Source: Owenia fusiformis
Lineage: Eukaryota > Annelida > Polychaeta > Sabellida > Oweniidae
Direction: 5' to 3'
Length of the DNA: 64,000 nucleotides
NCBI GenBank assembly: GCA_903813345.2
Contig: CAIIXF020000007.1
Span: 5,709,730-5,773,729 of the forward strand
Of the stretch, positions 23,120 to 34,800 are shown piece after piece. The translations under genes and the position numbers were made by a program. How positions within the stretch are numbered: the stretch's first letter is position 1; each line of letters starts with the position of its first letter. Under the pieces are notes generated by a model, which did not search any database, was not told the DNA's origin, and saw only the letters and a program-made list of their open reading frames with translations.

Positions 23120-23599
23120 GACAAAGTAGATGTGCATGCATGTAGCAATGCCTGCAATCTTCAATATCTCTAAATCTGCCATAGTTACTCCACCTGGGAT
23201 GATGTTTTCCAGGAGCTTATCTGCAGTTAATCCCACCGGGCTTTCTCCTTCCTTGAATGAACCCAACTATTCCTTGTCTAAGTCATTCTTGCTTTTCTTT
23301 GAGCCTTGTATGATAGAATGTGTATTAACCTTATTTTTGGTTTAATTATTTTTCCTGAGCCAAAATGTTAACATGCTGACAATACATATTTGTTGTGACA
23401 TTAGTGTATTTTTAGAAGAATAAATGTTACGGTTATGCCTTGATTTGAGCATTGGTTTATAGTTTCTTATTCAGTTGTTTAAAGGGAAGGCTTGATTGAA
23501 GTCTAAAAGGAAATATACGCTTAATATCCGGATGCCTAAGGCACTCAGGTTGTATGCCATGTAGCCATGCAGTGACTCTTCTAATAGGATTTGATTCAC

Positions 23600-23697
23600 A
23601 AGGAGCACACGCATCTCGAACTCGCACCCTCGTGGTTACGGCGCCAAATCGCCTAGCTCGAACGTGCCGGCGCTCAAGCCCTCTCGGCCAACTCGAC
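23600..23697 (-). repeat. tRNA-like SINE head or tRNA pseudogene
   Basis: On the minus strand it begins GTCGAGTTGGCCGAGAGG, a good A box of class II (Leu/Ser) tRNA type. About 70 bp later comes GCGAGTTCGAGATGC, a B-box-like sequence. The intervening part is long, as in class II tRNAs. The acceptor stem does not clearly close, so a tRNA-derived SINE is more likely than a working tRNA. Confidence 0.5.
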
Positions 23698-23739
23698 AAC
23701 CCCCAAAAATGTTGTTTTGTCAGTCGATCAGACTAGAGG

Positions 23740-24849
23740 CAGCTGATGTTAATGCTCGAACACACCAGAGGAATTTTTCAAATGAAATGTGTGACATATA
23801 TGGAATTCATGTGAAAAGTCAGAACGGAATGCGTTCGCTTTTTTCGACGTTCATATTTTACTGTATCAGCATTTTATAAAAAGTAGATTTTTTAAATATC
23901 AGCATAATGCCTGATTTGCGTGACATTTAATCATACACGCAAAATTGATGCACGCTTTTAATTTTTCCAGCAAATGCATGAGGGTTGACAGCAGCTAACC
24001 CAGTGGTCACTGCAGACTAGTACATTTTTTACATTTTGCTGCTCTTCATGCCTCCTTTAAAACTGCATCTGTTCTCTCTTTGCATAGGCCCTCAATAATC
24101 AGTTGTGAATGATCAGCATTATCACACATCATCATTGAAACCATCACTTTGAACCTGTCTCCCATGATGATTCTGAATATAGATTGGAGGCATTCACACA
24201 TATTAGCTGTTTTATATCCATTTTCATTGTGAAAGTGACTCAATGTCTTTTCTTGGTGTCATCTGTAAAGCTAAGTTCACAACAACGGCGCTTTGATGGC
24301 GCTTTAATGGCGCTTTGAAGCGGCTTGCAAAGTGGCACCAAAGTGTAACAAAGCTTGATTAAAGTGTCAGGGTCATTATAGGTCGTGGAAAAGCTCGGAG
24401 AGTAGTTAAGAGTAGTTGTATGAAATAATTTTATTACAAAAAATCGGCCAAAAAATTATATCCGTTTTTATTATTATTTGTTGTCATTTTAGCCATCATT
24501 CACTTTTGAGCATGCACCATGTGAGCCCAGTACCCACGGTACTATTTATTTCTTTTTTCAATATTACACTAATTTATGCTGATACAGACATTTTAGATTT
24601 CTTGGATTATAATAACCTAATCGTTTGATTGCATTTAACATTAAAATATTTGATATAATGGTCAAAATACATAAAAGACACAGTTAATTAAAAGAAACGA
24701 AATTTTATCATTTATGGCAGAAGAATGAATAACGGACATGACAGAGGAATTATCAAAATGTAAGACTTCTAACGCACATGGTATTGGTCCAAACTACTGT
24801 AATCTCATCTGACTAATCAGATTAATTTAAAATACTAGTATTCATGTAG
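23740..24849. other. no gene recognised; short GGCGCTTT array
   Basis: At 24285-24325 the motif GGCGCTTTGATG recurs three times. A minus-strand 65-codon frame at 24046-24243 has no known motif. The array could be a transposon subterminal region, without a visible partner. Confidence 0.35.
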
Positions 24850-27800
24850 TTTCCCGGGAATTTGCAAATTTTAGCGCCCGGTTTATTTTAACCCCGGTTT
24901 ATTTTAGCGAATTGAATTTTTAGCGAAACTATAGCCACGGGTAGTATCTAAAGCCCCGCTATGATTTAGAAGTCGCGAGCAAATACCCGCTGAAATCGCG
25001 AGCAATTAAAAGAAAAGAAGGGTTTATCTTTTGTTTACTTAAATTGTATGTTAGGCGTTTTCATTTAATTTTACTCAATTATTACATGGTATTGATACTA
25101 AAAAGCAACTTCTGCAAAAAAGGATCACGAGCTGATGTTCTGAGTTTTGTTATTCGATAATTGGAGAGAGAATGTATCATCTTGAATCTTTATCTATATA
25201 TGTCTATATTTTATAGCTGAAGAAGGTCATTGCCCTTCAGTTGAAATGGTCATAGTAATATGAAATGAAGGTATTGTGAGTTTCACTTCCTAAAGTTTCA
25301 CAAAAAATTATATATTTCAATTTTAGCATATCCCTTGAGGCCCCGCTTCTACCATGAGCAATAAACTAAAGATCCCGCTGAAAACATGAGGAGGCCCCGC
25401 TGAAAACATGAGGAGGTCCCGCTGAAATCAGGAGCAAATGGCTCTCTAAAATGGAGTGAAGACCGATTTGACTTTGCAAATCTGCCACGACTGCAGCCAA
25501 CGTAATAAATATATTAATTATTGATACTCTACAGAGCACATATATATCATATATCATTGTCATTGTTATTATCGGTTCGAGCAACCCCCCCCCCCCTTAC
25601 CAAAAGCTGGCTACAAGCATGATTCCAATAAAACCATTTCACTTAATGTATTTCGACCTGACTCCATCGAGAAATTTACCAAGAGAAGATTTAAATCCAT
25701 TCCACGACTTTTGACAAGTTTCAAATAACTCGTTCTTCTTTGTATGCAATATATATTTATATTTCACTGAAGTTACATTATACTGTAGTTCAGTATATTA
25801 CTACCTTAGAGGATTCAGCACAAATGGCGCACACGTTTGAAAAGGCAATTTATGGATCAACTGCTAGATGTAAGTAACAAAGGAGTACATCATCCGATTA
25901 TGAGTCCGAAATAATGATAATCAAATAATTTCATCATTAAAGGTGCAACAATTAGTACAACGAACATGGATCAGCGTCAAAATATATTTAAGTTTGGATA
26001 TTTCATTCAAGACTTACATATATTTTTGTTATCTTGAAAGAAACCCTCTGGATGTACATTTTTTCAGCTGATATTCCTCTTGAAACGTGGTGAATCTTAA
26101 AAATCTATAAGTGGGACTCCCTTTATAGAAGCTTTGAACTGAATTTTCACTTCTTAATGCTGAAATTTATAGTTTATCCATATATTATAAGAAAATAGGT
26201 TTGTCAAAGAAGATGCCCCTTTAACAATTAATCGTAGGTTATGTTAAACGCACGTGTTACGCGGAAAACATGATGCAAAAATGTGTCATATTCTGCAATA
26301 AATATGGCATATTCACTTGCGGTGTATGACAGATTCAGCTGCAGTATATTGCATACCCACTAAGCAATGAGAACACGATACAGAAGTACGCAATTGTCAA
26401 TTGCATTGATTGAACAAACGGGTAATCATTGTGTCATTTTCACCTGCGGTATATGACATATTCGGCAAGTGAGTATGACATATTCTGCAGGTGACTATCA
26501 GGTATTCACTGAAATCAATGTATCGCATATTCACGGCGGAATATCGCATACTCACCTGCGGAATATGCCATAAACTGCAGGTGAGTATGGCATATACTGT
26601 ATACCCGTATCACAAATACCACGCAACCATAATTGTATGCCATACTCCGCGTAACATCGTATGTGTTACGCGGAATATGGCATATATTCATGGTTGCGTG
26701 GTATTTGTGATACGGGTGTATATGCCATATTCAGCTGTGGTATATGGCGTATTCCGCAGGTGAGTATGGCATATTCCGTATTGAATATGTGATACATTGA
26801 TTTCAGTAAATACCCAATGCTCGCAGAATATGTCATACTCACTTGCAGAATATGCCTTACACCGCAGGTGAGTATGCCATATACCGCAGGTGAATCTATC
26901 ATACTCCACAAGTGAATATGCCATATTCATTGTGGAATATGACATATATTTGAATCGTGTTTACCGCGTAACAATATGTCCAGGAAAATGGCTTATGCAG
27001 GACATACGATTTATATGTCCCGGATCCTCGTTTGAGCGGGACATACGAAAAATATTTGCCCGGATATGGAATATATTCCCGGTTGATATGTCCCTGAAAA
27101 TTATCAGGTATGGAATACAAATCATCATTATTTTAATAAATATCTAAAAACAAAAACTTGAATGTTATTCTTAAATGTTATTGTTATATTATAAAAGTAG
27201 AACCTGAATTATCATGAAGACTTTGTGGTTCTCCTTTCTCTCTAAATTTCATCTTCTTGCAACTTGGGGTGTCTTTGTTTAATACAAGACTCATTACCCT
27301 GAACCTCAGGCTTCAATTAAGTTCATTCTTGAAATGATATCCACCTTTCTCCTATACATTTTGATATGGATGCAACTCTATAAAATGTTTGACGAAATCT
27401 CTGGTGAAGTTGGAATGGAAACATTAGAAACCTGGCCCTAGAATGAAACAGTATATATACAGTAATTATTAGAAGTACTTAACTTGGTCTTTCGTGTACG
27501 TTTATTTGAAGAACCTCAATATTTTATGTAATAGTTCTGAGCTTTCCTCGTGATCGAAGCGGGTACTCGTGATATCTGTTCATGTTTTCAGCGGGACCTC
27601 CTCATGTTTTCAGCGGGGCTTCCTCATAATTTCAGCGGGGCCACTGGCACACCTTCAATGATGTATTTCACCCCCCACAGTGGATGTTTTTGAAAACAAA
27701 CTGATCAATACATACAATGTTGGTCCAATATTCATAATGAGGTATGTATATCGTAGTTCTTGTCTCTATTTTAACCATAAAAGTAATATGTTAACAGTAA

Positions 27801-28105
27801 ATTATGCAAACGTGCATATTGACGCCCGTTTCTTCCATGCCAGTAAAAATAGTTATCTTTCATTTCATTGTTTGTGAAGATACACCTGTTCTGAAAGTAT
27901 ACCTAAAGTATAAAAGAACAGTAATGAGTATTCTTACCTTTTTGGTCCATATTTCCAGATGAAAAGGACTTTGCTCGTGATTTCAGCGGGAACTTGCTCG
28001 CGATCTTTCAATTATAACGGGGCTTTGGATACAACCCGTGATAGCGATCACTAACAATCGCTAACAATTACCCCTCGCTAACATTACCCGTTTTACAGTA
28101 TTAGG
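24850..28105. mobile_element. large foldback element, ~3.2 kb
   Basis: Both ends carry GGGGCTTTGGATAC-like strings in opposite orientation (CTAAAGCCCCGC near 24950, GGGGCTTTGGATAC near 28020) together with repeated TTAGCGA motifs. Further in, the motif CCCGCTGAAAACATGAGGAG occurs at 25370-25435 and its complement at 27545-27645. It looks like a non-autonomous element built from inverted arms, with a second palindrome at 26240-26975 in the middle. Exact ends and target duplication were not resolved. Confidence 0.65.
26240..26975. repeat. palindromic array of degenerate ~24-bp palindromes
   Basis: The segment is filled with variants of CATATTCACCTGCGGAATATG. Each is itself a near palindrome, spaced about 20-30 bp apart. 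The array as a whole is mirrored about a centre near 26656 (GCGTAACATCGTATGTGTTACGC), and TTACGCGG / CCGCGTAA recur at both outer ends. It follows with AT-rich sequence carrying CCCGG..CCGGG motifs (26970-27100). Confidence 0.85.
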
Positions 28106-28890
28106 TAAATCAAGAACCTTGAGACGTAATTGGTCACTTTTTACTAAGGGGGTACCACCCCCCCCCCTTAGGAATTCCTGCTCGTGCAATTAGCTTAGGA
28201 ACTCAAGAGTTAAGGGGCCCCTCAACCCCCCTCTTCCCCTTAATTCGTCTTTTGTTAAGAATTTTACATATCAAATACAAACCACGCCTGTAGTGTTTCC
28301 TGTACTTAAAAATATTCCTTAAATGTTTCTTGTCCTTAGAGCCGAAGTTTAGGATGATGGTAGCCTAAAATAGGACCACAATTTACCTTATTGAATTTTC
28401 AATACTAGTATACAACCCATCCTTCTTCGAAGGACTTCATTTTTGCTTAAATTCTTGTAAAATACCCTTGCAGCAAGGATGATACAACCACTACATTATA
28501 CTTTATATTGCGGCTAATAACTTTTATTATTATGCTATTCTTGGGTATCAATTGGTGGTATCAAATTACTGATACAGTTTACAGGGCAGTGCCAGTGATG
28601 TCATGGACATGCTGTTGTGAACTTAAATTACTAGGCTTGGCTTTTTTAAGAAATTTTGAAGTTTTACTGAGTGATGAATAATTTTAATCTTAAACATCTA
28701 AACTTTAGTTCTTTTCATATATATGCGAATCATTCCTTATCACATCTGAGCAAGGCTATTATGTATTGTAACTTTATCTACAAGTGATTACTCACTAAGT
28801 GGTATACAGATTTCCTCACTTGAACAAAGGGTACTAGTTCACTGCGCATAAACTAATTTAAATGATCATACCTGTGTTACCTTTTGTTCT
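28106..28890. other. upstream region of the receptor gene
   Basis: Contains a CCCCCC/GGGGG inverted run near 28148-28172 and AT-rich sequence. The promoter of the receptor gene should lie here, but no TATA box or initiator can be named with confidence. Confidence 0.35.
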
Positions 28891-31800
28891 ATGTACATCA
28901 TGAATACTGTTACGAAAATGTTCAAATTTCTTCTATATTTCGCATTACTAGGATGTACTTCTGGATTAAAATGTAACAAGAAGACAGCATGTTCCTGTGA
29001 AATGTCTGATGGCAGTGGAATAATTGATCTTTCAAGTCTAGACAGTGGTGGAAGTGGACCAAGATTTACCATAATTTCTTCATCTGACGTTTTTGGCCAT
29101 TATGAACTGATCGAACGTGCCTATAATCCATGTACAACATTTGTGCCAAAGGAATCTGGACAATGCCCAAAGAAGCAGATGTATCTTTACAGCTATAACT
29201 TAGTTAAAGATCAAGGACATGTTGTTACTAATTCATGTTCAATTTTGGGTACTCCCGACGATGTCAAGTTTGTCTACAATGAATCAGATAACCATACTAC
29301 AATTCAGTATAAAGGTACAGTGCCATTTATTGAAGGGTTTATAGTAGGGATCCAACTATTTTTGATTCAATACGCATCTCACTTTTATGAAAACTATATA
29401 ATACATAGAGCATTTTTCATGTAAACTTCAATATGTATATTCCTTATATATTTCGCAAAATGATGCCCTTCGGTAGGAATTCTTTTTTGAAGTGTGTTAA
29501 GTGTGATGATATCACATGTATCATATCATTACAAATATCAGCAACATGCAGTATATACTCAAATTGGCAGGATTTAAATTTTGCAGAGGGTTCACTAATT
29601 ATTACTGTGTCAATTCTGGGTTGTTATTTATTTTAGATTAGTTTCAGTCTGTGAAATTGAAAGGTATGGCTTTTGATACACTATTGTATTAGAAAATGAT
29701 TTTTGTAGATTAATATGAAATGAGCCTGGCTATAGGAAAACCGGTCTTATCACAAAAATTAAAATTGTGCTACAGAGCCAAAAATGTGCCCACAATTAAG
29801 AGGAAAATGTGCTAAATTCAGATCCGACTTTTGGTGTATATATGCAAGGGCCATGGCCATACTATGTCCTGATCTCATGTACATCTACGTTGCAAACAGT
29901 GAAAATAATGCTAAAACGGCCGCCTGTTGATGCTTTGAGATGTCTTCGGTTGTCATTTAATCCAAATAAAGTAATCATTATTTTGTAGATTTAGACACAG
30001 GCTTTCAGATCATATATGTATTTTAGTCATTAGAGTGATACGAACGCTGGAGTATTCATGTTACCATGGTAACAAATTTATTAAAATGAGTCTGATAAAA
30101 AATCGAAAAATGTCATTCACTTGTTCATTGCTTTGCATGACTAATATATTTTAATATATCTGCAACAGCACAAAATTATAAATGGAAAGCGTTGGGATTA
30201 TGACGTCATAAAGGTTTATTTTGCTTTTGTATATTCCTGAACACTAGGAATCACATTTTCATGTTCAGTGCCATCGGGTATGTCTCTTTCTCTGTGTGAA
30301 CAATATAAATTTGGTCCAAGACGCATCCTTTTAACATATCTTTTATTTCCTGTTGGTCTACTATGCTCTACCCAAAATTGGTATGCGCGTTCTCTTTGTT
30401 CCTTGGATATAGCATCGGATTTTGTTTTACGTTTGGTATATCGGAACGATGCGTCATTTGTATCTAAGATCTCTGTTCTTAACCGTTGGCCGCCAGCAAG
30501 TGTGCGCGCCTATCAATATTTAAATCCTTTGCCAGAGATCGTTTCGCCCTTGTATTTTTAATCCTCTCACCCGATAAACTACCAGTAAGAACATGTAGTA
30601 TTTCACCGGCCTGTTTTGATCGATGTTGCTTTACTTTGTCGATAATATCCTTCATATCTTTCAAGGCTGAATTTTCGGTTGTTGAAGATTTAGAATCGGA
30701 ATATTCACGTTTTAGTATTTTGACTGCTGGCGATTTTCCTTCCATAAAACTGTTAACTGTTTCGAGGCGTTTCATAGGGGTATTTGGAAGGTTTTGTTTT
30801 AATTTCTTTAGGGCTCTTGATTTCTGGTATCTTCTTGCGAACTTTTCCCCATCTATTTTATTGTCTTAATTCTTCATTCACATCTCCGTGACTGGTAGAC
30901 CTATTCCTATACTTCTTTATGTAACTCCTCATGTATTCCCGTTTAGACTTTTGACTTTGCCGTTTTACTTTTCTGTTCTTCTTTTGTTCTTTTAGCCTGC
31001 TGCAAAGTAGCGGTTTCTGTCAGTTTACGTCTGTATTCCCGTTTTCTACTCGACTCTTTTGTTATTTCTTTATTTTCAAGTCCTCTGATTGTGTTACTTG
31101 TTAGCACCCTTTAATACATCAGATGCGAGTAGAAATTATCTTGATTTAGTTCAATAAAAATTCAAAATTCAGGCAAACTGATGTCATATTTGGAATCTAC
31201 ATGTAAAGTTACTTCTAGAAATGTGGTTTTGAAGAGTTTATCAACTCTGAAAATACAATTTTCTTTGAAAATTTGACTTCTAGGTCGGGGAGATTCCCCA
31301 TAGACTCCATGTTGTAAAATCACAAAAAGTGAAACATCTATTTTGCGTTGGTCAGGTAATATTTTCTTTTACTGGACATATTTTAATTTGTATAACTATC
31401 AGGTACATAAGGGTAATATGAAAAGTGAACCACTAAAACTGATGATTATTTAAGTTAAAGGGAATTTTGTAATACCCTGCCATGTTATTTCCCCCGAATC
31501 AGCCACCTGGTGGCAAAAGTGGTAACTACCTACTCGCATCTGAATAATTTGCTGTGCCTTTCTTCTTTTTGTTTTTCTTTTTCATTCGCCATTTTTTTAT
31601 ACGTGACTGCGCTGAAAATATAACATTTTTTCTTAGTTTTTTAATAATCTAGGGTATTTCAAAAACATAACACTGAGTAGTCAATACTAGAAATATATGA
31701 AAACAAAGTATTATGAGATAAATATAATTTATTCCAAACTGTAAATGAAAAAGGTTTGATACCTTTCATTGAATTACATGTTAAATCATATTTGTGTATG

Positions 31801-34800
31801 ATGTTTGTATTAAAAATCAGTGAAAATTTCAAATTTAAGCCTACAAGTATGTGATGATCATATAAATTGATTTCATTCTCGCTTTCTCAGATTTTCTTTT
31901 TTTCAAAATCTTAAACCTTGATGCATTTATCCAAATTTTAGAAAGAATAACAACAAAGTTAGATTCATGAATTAGATGCAGAGGCCTTAATTCAAAGCCC
32001 ATGGAGTGCTCCAGACTTTGTGTCCACAAAATCAAAATTCTCTGTGCGGTATGAGGAATATACATAACTGCTAGAATGTGACTATTGAAATGCCACATTT
32101 ACATTGTACTGTAGAATGTTAATTGGGCAGTGAAATGTTATATTTAAGCACAATGCCGCTGTAGGCACCAATAATAATTGTTTGAATTGTTCCATATCTG
32201 AATTATCGTATATGGGTCTTTTTCAAAAGATCGTCACTTTCTCCGAAAAATTAAAACGGTTGATATTTCAATCAATTTTTGATTTTTTGGGACGAACAAC
32301 GAACATTGTTCCAGAAAATTGCCTTTAAAAGATAGTTTAAGTGGAAATTACGAAATAACACAGCAAAATGTAAAAAATCTAACATGCGTGACGTTTTTGA
32401 TGAAATCAACAGTTACTTTTGTAATACAGACGATAAAATACATTTAAGTCTCTCAAACTGTGTAAATGCATATGACGAAAAAATCGTTTGTCGATATTTC
32501 ATGAATTTATGCATTTAAGGTTTCTCAGCTAATTTTAAATATGCTAACGTGCGTGACGTTTTTAAATATCTGCTTTTTTCATCTGCTATCCTGAGTTTCT
32601 CATATAACATGATATATTAGGAATAAATATGTTTTAACCAATCTAAAGCTTTAAATAAACGTTTTACCCTTGTAAGTTTTGTGTCTTAAGGCATTAAGCA
32701 AGGTTTTTACTAAAAACTAACGTGCGTGATGAATTGATTGTGTTGACACGAAATATGTTAAACTCAATAATAAGTGTACATCTTAGTGATAAAGTAACAG
32801 CAGTCGATTTCTTAGTGTATAATACATGTTATACCTTGTCAAACATCATACGTATTATATTTTTAAACTGGCAAAATATGGATATCCGATTAATACAATG
32901 GTTTAGGACTTATTTCAACCACAGAAGTAAATTATTCTATAACGTACAGTATCTTGCTTCATGGTCATTCCATTTCCCCAGCAGGATACGTTACAATTAA
33001 CATTAATAGCTTTCCTCAAATTATTTAGTTTGAAGAATGACATAGCGATATATTGTTATGTGTATTCATCATTTTATTCAAGAAAATGTTTGCTTGAATT
33101 CTACGTGCGTGACGATTTTAAGTTGACACGATTTTAACAGTAAAATGCTAATGGACTTCATGAGACCAACATATCTTGTAACTGGCACAAAACAATTACT
33201 TTGAAAATGTAACAACCACAAGGTTAACATTAAGACGGTAATCTATCTACTTACAACTGACTACAATACAATACAGTTACATTTTAAATAGCACTGTTTG
33301 AATTTTATACATTTTATATCAAAACCAGTGGAAATTTAAGTTACTATTGACATTTGATCATCATCATGATGATCGGGATTTTAATTCAGGCTCCTCAGGT
33401 TTTGATTTTTCTTCCCTCACAAAAGTTTATCAAATTCTGACAAATTGGAAAAATGCCTTCCAAACTTAAATAAGGAGCGTGTAACTGATAACAAGAACAG
33501 TGAAATGTGACAACGTTTGTACACTTGAATGCTAAAATTAGACTATGAAAGTCATAAAGGTTCAATAATGTTCATCATAAATGTTCATTTGTCGGTGCCA
33601 TGGTTCCACATTCTCTCAGTAAGTCAGAACCCATCTCTGTCCAGCTTCCTTGACTTCATTTTCATTTATGTTTTATGGCTATTTCATAACAGGAGAAATA
33701 TAAGGCATTGTATGGATCAGGAGTAATTGTTATCCAATTATTCAAATTACTGTGTACAAACCTGGTTCCAAAATTCACTTCTCTTTATTTACACATTTGT
33801 GGCACGTAAAGTGCATTTGGTCGATGTTTCCGTATCTCGCACATGACTCGTGGGCCCATCTCTTGCAGCTGGTACACATAATCTATAAGTAATGTACGGA
33901 ACAATTAGGAAATATCAGAAATTTAATTTATGTGTCAAAGTAACCAATGCAGTAAAATTCCCTGTGTTATTTATATCATATAATGGACTTTCACGTTGGA
34001 ACTGTTGCTTGGAAATAAAAATTAAAGGATTATCAATATTGAGAATGTAACAATTACTTTACATACCCATTGTTCTCGTTTCTTTGGGTCCCTCATATCA
34101 TTGTATTCAAAATCACTTTTCACGCACTTGTTTTCATCGTTCTTTCTCAACACGGATCTCGGCTTTTCCTTCACACCTTGCTGTGCATCGTCTCTAGGCT
34201 CTCTAGACTGGGTTCTCGCATTTCGATCACGTTTTGTCTTGGCTTTTTTCACTGGTCTTGTATTCTCCTGATTTGTCAACTTTAGGCTTATATCACCTGA
34301 CCAACCATTCACCGCGCATTCAGCTGTTTTTTCGCCTGTGGTACAAACCTTGCAGAAGCAGGAGTACTCTCTCGTTTGGACCACCTGTGGCATTATACCT
34401 CTGACAGCGTGGAGCTTTCTTGTTCCCTTTAAAGTTTTTACATTTGTTCTTTTTGATCGAATCCTGTTTCTAACAGTTTCCTCTGAAGGAACATAGAAGA
34501 AGGTTCTCCTGTATTTTTCACAGCTTTCCTTGTTTTCTTTTTCTGGCTTCGTTTTTGTTTTTTCGAGAAAGTTACAGAGTTCATGAGCATTTCGAATGAC
34601 TACTTCTCTTGCTTTCATTGCCCTCGATGCAGCACTTTTGCATACTGCACTTTCGCCATCGCTCGGACTCTTGCCGTGTCTTGAGCCAAAATAGTGTTTT
34701 TCTGTGATAATACCATATAGCCAGGTTATTAAAGCGATATGACAAATCTTATAAGTCTATATTCCAAGTGCTACATATGAGAGTAGTGTACGTAGTGGTG

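Noticed and set aside
23600-23697. Functional tRNA-Leu/Ser gene
   Set aside because: A and B boxes are present but the acceptor stem does not close convincingly and the B box is off consensus.
29345-29395. hAT end shared with 10918
   Set aside because: Short resemblance only; no partner TIR or target duplication was found.
28891-29424. Single-exon secreted protein ending at 29424
   Set aside because: The frame past 29314 loses family-like character, there is a GTACAG donor at 29315, and exon 2 at 45458 continues the domain in phase.
30250-34701. One gene joining the N-terminal block at 30.2-31.1 kb with the C-terminal exons at 33.8-34.7 kb
   Set aside because: On the minus strand the C-terminal exons come first, so the order is wrong; they are two separate family members.
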